From assembly GCF_039544265.1 (NCBI RefSeq), contig NZ_BAABLI010000033.1, positions 1 through 64,000 of the forward strand: a DNA stretch of 64,000 nt, in the 5' to 3' direction. Shown one piece after another: positions 1-6,960 of the stretch. Below the pieces are notes generated by a model. The model ran no database searches, was not told the DNA's origin, and saw nothing but the letters and a program-made list of their open reading frames with translations. Made by a program: the position numbers and the translations under genes. Every line of letters starts with the position of its first letter. Positions within the stretch are counted from its first letter, which is position 1. The DNA is from Corallincola platygyrae. Lineage in GTDB: Bacteria > Pseudomonadota > Gammaproteobacteria > Enterobacterales > Neiellaceae.

Positions 1-80
1 ATACTCCACTTGAATACGGTCAGGAGCACTTCTAATGCATGTTTTAAGTAATCAGTCACCTTAAAAACCTGTATACACAT
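1..80 (-). CDS. partial gene of second integron cassette (unknown function)
   Basis: An open frame starts with ATG at 80 (minus strand) and runs without a stop to the window edge, giving about 26 residues. The ATG lies within the first bases of a new cassette, directly after the recombination point of the attC at 80-158. This matches the position of the gene in the first cassette. The start has no clear ribosome binding site, and a GTG at 59 is an alternative. The fragment is too short to assign a family. Its reality rests on context: cassettes normally carry one gene reading away from attI. It could also be chance read-through. Confidence 0.4.
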   Translation of the reverse strand, partial: MCIQVFKVTDYLKHALEVLLTVFKWS

Positions 81-158
81 AACGCCTAAAACAGGGAGCA
101 AGTTAGCGGCAAAGCCGCGCTGTTTAGCTTGTCCCAATGGTTTTTCTTGTTAAATGCC
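80..158 (-). other. attC recombination site of cassette 1
   Basis: Read on the minus strand, the site starts with GGCATTTAAC (158-149), which fits the RYYYAAC core. It ends with the GTTA core at 83-80. The first ten bases are the exact reverse complement of GTTAAATGCC at the other end of the cassette (568-559), as expected of a cassette that was once circular. Between the cores, GGGAGCAAG (94-102) pairs with CTTGTCCC (128-135), leaving one extrahelical base. An inner stem GCGGC/GCCGC (106-110/114-118) has a three-base loop. This imperfect hairpin with an unpaired base is how IntI recognises the folded bottom strand. It is about 79 bp long. Confidence 0.85.
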
Positions 159-567
159 GTTGCCTTCATTCTTCCACGCTGTGTTCTTTGATAGAGGCTC
201 GTAATTGCAACACCAGATATGCTGGGACGAGTGGTAAAAATGCCATCCATGACTGCATTTGAAACGTCCAAAAGTATACGAACCAACACTGAGCGACCAG
301 AAGACCACATATTTTCAGCCACCTTGGAATACGCATAAGGTCGCCCATAGCCGCCAGCAGAAGACCAAAACCTAACGCTCCTAACCCATAAAGCCAGAGG
401 TTAAAATTACTGCTGGACTCGATAAACCCAAGATCAACTACTATTCCGAGTATCGATGGAATAAGCACTAAAAACATTACAGCCGATAAGAAGCGTTCGC
501 CTCTACGCTGTTTTTGATGAGCCTTATTCTTCGCTGCAAGTTTCTCTAGAGCATCCATGGCATTTAA
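83..567 (-). mobile_element. integron gene cassette 1 (485 bp)
   Basis: This is the unit between two G^TT recombination points: the attI junction (G at 568, core GTTAAAT at 568-562) and the attC/next-cassette junction (G at 83). It contains one gene (558-166) and its own attC, in the usual gene-then-attC order when read from attI. Being first in the array, it should be the best expressed cassette if a promoter lies in attI or intI. IntI could excise it as a circle. Confidence 0.85.
166..558 (-). CDS. cassette-encoded small membrane protein, unknown function
   Basis: A predicted protein of 130 residues from ATG 558. I do not recognise the family. A short Lys/Arg-rich N-terminus is followed by four hydrophobic stretches (around residues 20-40, 47-65, 75-92 and 96-112). 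The last half is rich in Trp and Phe, and the tail is charged. It is most likely an inner-membrane protein with four helices. The ATG is 9-10 bases inside the cassette boundary. The frame continues upstream to a GTG at 585, but that would begin in attI and differ if the cassette moved, so ATG 558 is preferred. No good Shine-Dalgarno is visible before either start. The gene ends just before its attC. Confidence 0.7.
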   Translation of the reverse strand: MDALEKLAAKNKAHQKQRRGERFLSAVMFLVLIPSILGIVVDLGFIESSSNFNLWLYGLGALGFGLLLAAMGDLMRIPRWLKICGLLVAQCWFVYFWTFQMQSWMAFLPLVPAYLVLQLRASIKEHSVEE

Positions 568-660
568 CGCTGAGTAGGTATACACGGGGTATCTATCTGA
601 TTAAGGGAGCCATGTATACCTATCCCCCTTAGTACCCCTATCCTACTTCCCTAAAAAATA
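568..660 (-). other. attI integration site region
   Basis: This is the stretch between the first cassette junction (G^TTAAAT at 568-562) and intI. Read on the minus strand it ends CTACTCAGCG before the crossover. Two near-identical arms, GGTATACATGG (minus, about 620-610) and CCGTGTATACC (about 588-578), form an imperfect inverted repeat. A related GATAGG-GTAC unit lies further upstream (about 645-633). In class 1 attI, comparable direct repeats plus a simple core bind IntI. The left limit is secure from the cassette boundary, while the right limit is a guess. Confidence 0.65.
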
Positions 661-669
661 ATCCTTCAA
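640..669 (-). promoter_or_regulatory. possible cassette promoter (Pc)
   Basis: On the minus strand TTGAAG (669-664) and TAGGAT (645-640) are 18 bases apart and point into the cassette array through attI. Both hexamers deviate from consensus. Integrons normally carry a Pc in attI or in intI, so the position is right, but the match is modest and other promoters inside intI cannot be excluded. Confidence 0.3.
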
Positions 670-742
670 TCTTAACCCACTGATACCTATGTTTTTCTCA
701 GTCATGTCACAAATAACGCTGAAATAAGGGGCATACAGTTCC

Positions 743-790
743 TTGACAGATATCACATGGTGTTCCATACATGTATGTACATTTATACAG
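743..790 (+). promoter_or_regulatory. intI promoter with LexA-like operator
   Basis: A perfect -35 TTGACA at 743-748 is followed about 17-18 bases later by a weak -10 (CATACA/ATACAT, 766-772). Overlapping the expected start of transcription is ATGTACATTTATACAG (775-790). It matches the LexA core CTGTATATATATACAG at 13 of 16 positions, with a perfect right CAG and ATG in place of the left CTG. SOS control of intI through such a box is known in many integrons, including Vibrio. The box ends 17 bases before the ATG at 808. Regulation here is inferred. Confidence 0.5.
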
Positions 791-807
791 TTAAAATCAG
801 CGCAGAC

Positions 808-1842
808 ATGGAACAGTCGCCAAAGAAACTTCAACAACGCTTTCACGAAGCTATCAAACGCAACCACTATGCCCTTAAAACGGAAAAAACGTATTGGCAT
901 TGGATCAGGCGATTTATCTTGTTTAACAACAAGGTACATCCAGAAAAGCTTACCAAATCAGATGTGGAAAGATACCTCACTCACTTAGCGGTAAAACGTT
1001 TAGTGTCGCCCGCAACGCAGAATATAGCCTTAAACGCACTTCTCTTTTTGTATCAGAAGGTATTGGGGCGAGAGCTAGAGGGAATTAGAGCCCAGCGTGC
1101 GAAACCTAAAGAAAAAATACCTGTCGTTTTGACCCATGCAGAGGTGAGCCAACTCCTATCTCAGCTCAATGGTCACTATCAGCTAATGGCTTGCCTTATG
1201 TACGGTGCTGGTCTGCGACTTAGCGAATGCCTTCGGTTACGCATCGAAGCGCTCAATTTCGAACAGATGACCATCACCGTCCGTCGCGGCAAAGGTGGAA
1301 AAGACAGGGTGACCATACTGCCACCCAATTTGATTGAAACGCTGAGAGTCCAAGCAGAAAAGGTCCGATTAATACACGCACAAGATAGAGCAGAAGGTTT
1401 TGGCGAGGCCTCTATGCCACCAGCGCTCTATCGGAAGTATCCACATGTCGCCAAAAGCTATTATTGGCAGTATTTGTTCCCGTCACCCAACCGGGCGATA
1501 GACCCTATGACGGGTCGTATCAAGCGTCATCACTTATTGGAAAAAGGGTTACAAAGGGCGGTGCGAAAGGCTGGTGTTCAAGCTGGGATTCACAAGCATG
1601 TGACCTGTCATACGTTGCGTCACTCGTTTGCCACCCACCTACTTCAAAACGGAACGGATTTAAGAACTATCCAAGAGTTGCTGGGGCATGAAGATATTAA
1701 AACAACGCAAATCTACACCCATGTTCTAGGGATGCATGGTAGCGGCGTAGCCAGTCCACTTACGGCTATTAATCTGAGCACAATGATGAGTACTACCCCG
1801 GACTCGCCACCCGGTACAGCACCTTATCGTGATAGCCGGTGA
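808..1842 (+). CDS. intI: integron integrase (IntI-family tyrosine recombinase)
   Basis: A 344-residue protein from ATG 808, chosen because it matches the usual IntI N-terminus; the frame is open back to 757. It catalyses site-specific recombination between attI and folded attC sites. The N-terminal SAM-like DNA-binding domain (about 5-95) contains a YALKTEKTYWHWI-type motif. The catalytic residues are R137, H268, R271, H294 and Y303, with K162/K165 in the beta hairpin. All five lie at a constant offset of 9 from R146, H277, R280, H303 and Y312 of IntI1. The IntI-only insertion is present at about 188-227 (IHAQDRAEGFG, PALYRKYPH, YYWQYLFPS), separating it from XerC/D. It is divergent from the cassettes. 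Its last 16 codons overlap the convergent kinase gene. No frameshift was seen, so the enzyme is probably active. Confidence 0.95.
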   Translation: MEQSPKKLQQRFHEAIKRNHYALKTEKTYWHWIRRFILFNNKVHPEKLTKSDVERYLTHLAVKRLVSPATQNIALNALLFLYQKVLGRELEGIRAQRAKPKEKIPVVLTHAEVSQLLSQLNGHYQLMACLMYGAGLRLSECLRLRIEALNFEQMTITVRRGKGGKDRVTILPPNLIETLRVQAEKVRLIHAQDRAEGFGEASMPPALYRKYPHVAKSYYWQYLFPSPNRAIDPMTGRIKRHHLLEKGLQRAVRKAGVQAGIHKHVTCHTLRHSFATHLLQNGTDLRTIQELLGHEDIKTTQIYTHVLGMHGSGVASPLTAINLSTMMSTTPDSPPGTAPYRDSR

Positions 1843-2947
1843 TCACAGCAATGGTACCGCAAAGCTGTTGGTTGAGTTCGGCATCGCCGGTATCGGCAAT
1901 GAGTGGGCGGCCGTTTAAAGAACTGAGTTTGGCCTTGGTGGCCACTACCAGAATATTTTCTCGTTTGATCTGTTTGAGTAGCGCAGGGCTAAGCTGCTGA
2001 TTACCACGGCCAAATAGATGCCCTTGGCCTCCGATAAGGGTGATCACCAGTTTCACGCTGTCGATATCGTTATGGGCTTCGATTTGTTCCAGTAGCTGCG
2101 CGGCGGTCTGATCGCTGGCAACAAGCGTTTCGTCTTGTATCAGGTCAACACCCAGCAACGTGTTGTCCAGGCCAAGCCGCTCCATCACGGCGGCGACGGT
2201 ACTGCCTGATCCCATCAGGCAAAGGTCATCAGGCTCAAGTTCGTCAATCACATGGTCGGCGATGGCATCCAGCACCAATTCATCCGACTCCTGGCCACCT
2301 ACTTTAACGCTTTGCACATACTGCAGCTCAGCAGGGATCGCCATTTCACCAAAACGTTTGGCTCTTACTCTGCCCTCACGAAAGGCAGCTTCGTCGATAT
2401 CCATCACGTCGGCATCCATCAGGCTGACGGGTTTGCCTGTGATCAGATCTTCCACCACACGCCCGGCCGCGGCCGGCGTCACGCAGTAAACGCCGGAATG
2501 GATCTTACAGCCGGCGGGAATCCCCAGCACTGTGGTGTGTTCGGCGTCGCAGGCTTCTAACGCTGCGCAGATATCTCTGGCGGTGCCATCGCCACCGGCA
2601 AACAGGATCAGATCAACCTGTGCGTTGACCAGCTGCTCGGCAGCAGCACGGGTATCAGATGCTTCGGTGGGAGATTGCAGGGGCTGATAAACGGTATGAG
2701 TTTTAAAGCCCAGCTGTTTGCTAAGCTCCTCGCCCATAGTGCCAGTGACGGTGAAAACCTCCAGCTGATCTCGATATGGCTGTAAACGCAGCAGCGCCTG
2801 TTCAGTGCGAGTTTGGGCCAGAGGCTCAGCGCCCATGGCCAGTGCCTGCTCACGTATCTCTGCGCCATCACTGCCCTTAAGTGCGACGCTACCACCAATA
2901 CCGGCAAAGGGGTTGATGATCAGGCCCAGCCGAAACCTAGCGCTCAT
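1793..2947 (-). CDS. ATP-NAD kinase family protein (AcoX-like)
   Basis: A predicted protein of 384 residues. An N-terminal LIINPFAGIGG loop (9-19) and the nucleotide-binding GGDGT motif (118-122) followed by TARDI mark the diacylglycerol/NAD-kinase fold. The length and C-terminal part fit the AcoX-type ATP-NAD kinase family (COG3199) rather than NadK. The true substrate is not established for this family. The start ATG 2947 lies inside the last codons of epmC (11-base overlap), which indicates translational coupling. A longer frame from 2995 would overlap epmC too far. The stop lies 50 bases inside the convergent intI. Confidence 0.8.
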   Translation of the reverse strand: MSARFRLGLIINPFAGIGGSVALKGSDGAEIREQALAMGAEPLAQTRTEQALLRLQPYRDQLEVFTVTGTMGEELSKQLGFKTHTVYQPLQSPTEASDTRAAAEQLVNAQVDLILFAGGDGTARDICAALEACDAEHTTVLGIPAGCKIHSGVYCVTPAAAGRVVEDLITGKPVSLMDADVMDIDEAAFREGRVRAKRFGEMAIPAELQYVQSVKVGGQESDELVLDAIADHVIDELEPDDLCLMGSGSTVAAVMERLGLDNTLLGVDLIQDETLVASDQTAAQLLEQIEAHNDIDSVKLVITLIGGQGHLFGRGNQQLSPALLKQIKRENILVVATKAKLSSLNGRPLIADTGDAELNQQLCGTIAVITGYHDKVLYRVASPG

Positions 2948-3527
2948 ACATGCCTCGGTAATCAAAACTCTCGCGGGTGATCTCAGGAACAGCAAACGCT
3001 TTTTGCAGCGCTCGCATCAGCTGTGCGGCTCTGGGAGGGAAGCCGTTTTTCAGGTACACCATCGCCTGATCATGAACTTTGTGCTGAAACGCCAACCGGT
3101 CTGGCATCACGCCATTAAGGTTGTCACTACTGACGTTAAACGCAAAGCCGCAGGCGACTGCCAGACCCCACTCTATCGCCTGAGGTTTAATTTCTACCTT
3201 TTCAAAATCTGCCTGTTGCTGCGCATCTCTTCCGTCTGGGCAATACCAATAGCCGTAGTCGACCAGTTGTCGTCGTTTTTCGCCGGCCTGACACCAATGG
3301 GCGATTTCGTGCAGTGCGCTGGCAAAGTACCCATGGGCAAAGATGATCTGGTGGTGGGGATTGTTGTCATCCGCGGGCTGATAAAGCGGCTCTTCATCGC
3401 CAGCCACCAGCACAGTATTCAGTGACTGTTTAAACTCTTGATTAAACAGGGAGATAAGGGCGTGGTAATCGTGTTCGGTTGTCACCGTCTCAACATTCGA
3501 ATTTTCAGCGACAGCAATGTCAGACAT
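2937..3527 (-). CDS. epmC: elongation factor P hydroxylase
   Basis: A predicted protein of 196 residues, close to E. coli EpmC (YfcM, about 180). It hydroxylates the beta-lysylated lysine of elongation factor P, the last step of EF-P maturation. Seen: a metal-binding HEIAHW (73-78) and the conserved YGYWYCPDGRDAQ (about 91-103), plus KPQA and FNVS further on. The start is uncertain: ATG 3527 (MSDIAV) is used, but its ribosome site is weak and the frame is open to an in-frame start at 3575. It is the fourth gene of a minus-strand run after the MFS gene (77 bases) and overlaps the kinase gene. EpmA/EpmB are not in this window. Confidence 0.9.
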   Translation of the reverse strand: MSDIAVAENSNVETVTTEHDYHALISLFNQEFKQSLNTVLVAGDEEPLYQPADDNNPHHQIIFAHGYFASALHEIAHWCQAGEKRRQLVDYGYWYCPDGRDAQQQADFEKVEIKPQAIEWGLAVACGFAFNVSSDNLNGVMPDRLAFQHKVHDQAMVYLKNGFPPRAAQLMRALQKAFAVPEITRESFDYRGMYER

Positions 3528-3604
3528 AAATAAAACGCGGATTGCTTTAGTTGGCTGGCATTGTAATGGGTTCAACAGCTCAAATCACCTGTGTCGTCCT
3601 TGCT

Positions 3605-4768
3605 TCATTTGTGCGTTGGCGCCAGGCGCTGTGTGGGGATAAACATAATAAGTGCCCAGGCTAATAGGGCTGCGATGGTAGCAATGGCAAAACTGGTCGT
3701 TGCGCCCTGTCCTTGCTGCCAGGTCAACCCGGCGATCCAGGCACCAATGGCACCGCCAACGCCAAAACCGATACTGTTATACATCGCCTGACCGCGGCCC
3801 TGCTGTTTTTCACTGAAATAGCCATGGATAAACTGGATGGATGCGGCATGGGTCAGACCAAAGCTGGCCGCATGAAGCACCTGAGCCAGCAGCAGAGTTG
3901 GCAACCAGTGTGCAAACCAGGCCAGTAACGCCCAACGCCCTGCGGTTAACAGCAAGGCACCGGCTAATACCGCTTTAATCCCCATACGCTCAAGTAAGCG
4001 CCCACTGACCATAAACACGCCTATCTCAGCGACTACCCCCAGCGTGATCAGCCAACCAGCAATGGCATTGCTATAACCAAACTGTTCCATGTAAAGCACG
4101 AAAAAACCGTAATAAGGTCCGTGGCTTATCTGTAGCAAGATGGTCGAAACCATAAACGCCGCCATCGGCCAACTCAGCCAATTTTCGGCCAGAGTCTGGC
4201 TTTGCGAGTCGTCACGCGGTATTGCTATATCGTTAATCAGGTAAGTGCTGACTACCAATAAACCCAGCAGCACAGAGCCGATAATCAGTAGCTGTTCTGC
4301 CCCACGCGCTTCAATCACATAGCCCGCGATCACCACTACCAGAATAAAGCCGATGCTGCCCCAGGCCCTGATTTTGCTGTAGTGATGGCGCTCCTGACCC
4401 AAGCTGCGCAGTGTCAGCACTTCCAATTGAGGCAAAATCGCCGCCCAGAAAAACGAGAAGCTGGCCAATGCCAGTGCCATCCAAGCGATGCCGCGGTTGG
4501 GGTAAGCCAGAAAGAAACAAACAAACGCCAGCAGTGCGCCAACGCGCATCACGTGAACGCGTTTACCGGTATGGTCGGCCACATAGGCCCAAAGGTTGGG
4601 AGAAACAATGCGAGTGGCCATAAGGATGGCCAGCAGCTCACCGATTTGCAGTGAGCTGTAGCCGCGGCCATCAAGGAATACGCTGAGATATGGCACCATC
4701 AACCCCAGTATGGCGAAAAAGGCAAAGTAGCCTGAGCCAAAACTGAGGTGATGGCGAGGGGTCATCAA
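3605..4768 (-). CDS. MFS transporter, HcaT/LacY-like subfamily
   Basis: A 387-residue polytopic protein with about 12 hydrophobic segments, typical of the major facilitator superfamily. It belongs to the MFS_1_like group that includes phenylpropionate permease HcaT and nucleoside/sugar permeases. Seen: a first-helix GSGYFAFFAILGLMVPYLSVFLDGRG-like start (here about 11-36), the loop motif VADHTGKRVHV (about 63-73), and RAWGSIGF (about 132-139). The substrate cannot be read from the sequence. It starts 32 bases after aroC and is probably in the prmB-aroC transcript, an arrangement also found in other gammaproteobacteria. Two ATGs in tandem open the gene. Confidence 0.85.
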   Translation of the reverse strand: MMTPRHHLSFGSGYFAFFAILGLMVPYLSVFLDGRGYSSLQIGELLAILMATRIVSPNLWAYVADHTGKRVHVMRVGALLAFVCFFLAYPNRGIAWMALALASFSFFWAAILPQLEVLTLRSLGQERHHYSKIRAWGSIGFILVVVIAGYVIEARGAEQLLIIGSVLLGLLVVSTYLINDIAIPRDDSQSQTLAENWLSWPMAAFMVSTILLQISHGPYYGFFVLYMEQFGYSNAIAGWLITLGVVAEIGVFMVSGRLLERMGIKAVLAGALLLTAGRWALLAWFAHWLPTLLLAQVLHAASFGLTHAASIQFIHGYFSEKQQGRGQAMYNSIGFGVGGAIGAWIAGLTWQQGQGATTSFAIATIAALLAWALIMFIPTQRLAPTHK

Positions 4769-4800
4769 TCTAACCCTTTTTTATGCGCGGTATGATCAGA

Positions 4801-5898
4801 TCAGGCTTGACCGGGCAAAACCGGCGTTTGGCTGTTCACATCAGCATTTTGACCACGATGGCGCAGGCAGTGATCCATCAGCGCTAATGCCATCATGGCT
4901 TCGGCGATAGGCACGGCTCGAATACCCACACAAGGATCATGACGGCCCTTGGTGATCACTTCCGCTTTCTCGCCGTTGATGTCGACAGTATCGCCCGGCA
5001 CGGTAATGCTGGAGGTAGGTTTCAATGCGATGTGAGCGATCACTGACTGACCGGTGGAGATACCACCCAGCACACCACCGGCATGGTTGGAGGTAAACCC
5101 TTCTGGCGTGAGTGTATCGCGATGCTCACTGCCTTTTTGGTTTACGCAGTCAAAGCCATCACCAATCTCAACGCCTTTGACCGCATTGATGCTCATCATC
5201 GCGTGGGCGATATCGGCATCCAGGCGATCAAAAATAGGCTCGCCGAGGCCAACCGGCACGTTTTCGGCAACCACGGAAACTTTGGCACCGATGGAGTCAC
5301 CCTCTTTTTTCAGGTCGCGCATCAATGCGTCCAGTGCTTCCAGCTTACTTGGGTCTGCACAGAAAAACGGGTTCTCTTCGGCTGCATCCCAATCTTTGAT
5401 GTCGCATGTCACATCACCCATCTGGGTCAGGCAGGCGCGGATCTTAATACCATGTTTTTCGGCCAGGTATTTTTTGGCGATAGCACCGGCGGCGACACGC
5501 ATTGCGGTTTCGCGGGCAGAAGAACGGCCACCACCGCGGTAATCGCGGATGCCATATTTTTGCTGATATGTGTAGTCGGCATGGCCCGGACGGAACAGGT
5601 CTTTAATCTTGCCGTAGTCCTGTGAGCGCTGATCCTGGTTAAAGATGACCAGGCCGATAGGCGTCCCCGTGGTTTTGCCTTCAAACACGCCGCCCAGGAT
5701 CTGAACTTCATCAGATTCACGGCGCTGCGTGGTATAGCGGCTGGTACCCGGACGGCGACGGTCCAGATCAACCTGCAGATCTTCGGCTGATATCTCTAGT
5801 CCTGGCGGGCAGCCATCGACAATACAGCCCAATGCCACACCGTGACTCTCACCAAAGGTGGTTACGGTGAACAATTTGCCAAATGTGTTCCCTGACAT
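4801..5898 (-). CDS. aroC: chorismate synthase
   Basis: 365 residues, the normal family length. It converts 5-enolpyruvylshikimate-3-phosphate to chorismate, the last shared step of aromatic biosynthesis, using reduced FMN as cofactor. Motifs seen: GESHGVALGCIVDGCPPG near the N-terminus, RPGHADYTYQQKYGIRDYRG and GGRSSARETA (FMN/substrate binding), HAGGVLGGISTG, and the C-terminal RHDPCVGIRAVPIAEAM. ATG 5898 has an AAGAGAAAG-type ribosome site. It follows prmB by 56 bases and precedes the MFS gene by 32 bases, so it is probably co-transcribed with both. Confidence 0.98.
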   Translation of the reverse strand: MSGNTFGKLFTVTTFGESHGVALGCIVDGCPPGLEISAEDLQVDLDRRRPGTSRYTTQRRESDEVQILGGVFEGKTTGTPIGLVIFNQDQRSQDYGKIKDLFRPGHADYTYQQKYGIRDYRGGGRSSARETAMRVAAGAIAKKYLAEKHGIKIRACLTQMGDVTCDIKDWDAAEENPFFCADPSKLEALDALMRDLKKEGDSIGAKVSVVAENVPVGLGEPIFDRLDADIAHAMMSINAVKGVEIGDGFDCVNQKGSEHRDTLTPEGFTSNHAGGVLGGISTGQSVIAHIALKPTSSITVPGDTVDINGEKAEVITKGRHDPCVGIRAVPIAEAMMALALMDHCLRHRGQNADVNSQTPVLPGQA

Positions 5899-5954
5899 CT
5901 TTCTCTTGTCCCCTAGAATCGCTTATAGATAATTATTTTATGTTCTTAATTTAC

Positions 5955-6899
5955 TTATTGAACTGGTTTAGCGAGCTGGTCGCGAAACAGCGACTGAAAC
6001 TCTTTTAGCTGTGCCTGATCCAACATGAAGACACCGTCACCACCGCGCTCAAACTCGAGCCAGGTGAAAGGCACTTCCGGGAATTGATCCATCAGGTGGA
6101 TCTGGCTATTACCCACTTCCACAATCAGCAGGCCGTTTTCATTCAGGTGGTCGGCCGCTTCTGCCAGCATGCGGCGGGTCAGGTCCAAACCGTCGTTGCC
6201 AGATGCAAGGCCCAGCTCAGGCTCATGACCAAACTCTTCTGGCATATCCGCCAGATCTTCGGCGTCTACATACGGAGGATTACTGACGATCAGATCGTAT
6301 TTTTGTCCCGGCAACTGATTAAACAGGTCGGACTCAATCGGATAGACACGATCATGCAGGTGATAATTCTGCACATTAATCTCTGCCACCTGCAGTGCCT
6401 CGCTGGAGATATCGACGGCGTCGACTTCAGCGTCTTCAAATGCATGGGCCAGCGCAATAGCGATACAGCCACTGCCGGTACACATATCCAGTACCCGCAT
6501 TGGCATCTGCTGCAACCAGGGTTGGAAGCCCTGCTCAATCAATTCAGCGATCGGTGAGCGAGGGACCAGTACGCGTTCATCAACAAAAAACTCGAGTCCA
6601 GCAAACCAGGCGCGGTTGGTGAGATAAGGCACAGGTACGCGGTCAACGATGCGTTTAACTACACGGTCAACAATGCGCTTTTTCTCACACGTCGTCAGGC
6701 GCGCTGTTTGCACACTGGGGTCCACATCAATCGGCAGGTGCAATGTCTGCAATACCAGCGCTACGGCTTCGTCCCAGCTATTGTCAGTACCATGACCACA
6801 AAATACCTGAGCATCATTGAAACGGCTGACACTCCAGCGGATCATGTCACCGATAGTGCGCAGTTCATTCACTGCATCATCGACAAATATCTTGTCCAA
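5955..6899 (-). CDS. prmB: ribosomal protein uL3 glutamine methyltransferase
   Basis: 314 residues. It methylates a glutamine of ribosomal protein L3 using S-adenosylmethionine. The N-terminal MDKIFVDDAVNEL and MIRWSVSRF align with E. coli PrmB. The SAM-binding motif DMCTGSGCIAIALA (138-151) and the catalytic NPPY (207-210) are present. The start is a TTG at 6899, supported by the E. coli match and a GAGAGG ribosome site. The next ATG would remove the conserved N-terminus. It is the first gene of the prmB-aroC-MFS-epmC-kinase run and is divergent from smrB (61 bases between starts). Confidence 0.95.
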   Translation of the reverse strand: MDKIFVDDAVNELRTIGDMIRWSVSRFNDAQVFCGHGTDNSWDEAVALVLQTLHLPIDVDPSVQTARLTTCEKKRIVDRVVKRIVDRVPVPYLTNRAWFAGLEFFVDERVLVPRSPIAELIEQGFQPWLQQMPMRVLDMCTGSGCIAIALAHAFEDAEVDAVDISSEALQVAEINVQNYHLHDRVYPIESDLFNQLPGQKYDLIVSNPPYVDAEDLADMPEEFGHEPELGLASGNDGLDLTRRMLAEAADHLNENGLLIVEVGNSQIHLMDQFPEVPFTWLEFERGGDGVFMLDQAQLKEFQSLFRDQLAKPVQ

Positions 6900-6960
6900 A
6901 ATAATCCTCTCTCAGTACCATAGCGGCCATGATAGGTCTGAAAACACGCCACCACTGGTC

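Noticed and set aside
757..807. Upstream extension of intI to ATG 757
   Set aside because: It would add 17 residues not present in IntI proteins and place the LexA-like box within the coding region; ATG 808 matches the family start.
643..939. 98-codon minus-strand frame across the intI promoter and start
   Set aside because: It overlaps the intI regulatory region and the first codons of intI in antisense, and has no ribosome site or family match.
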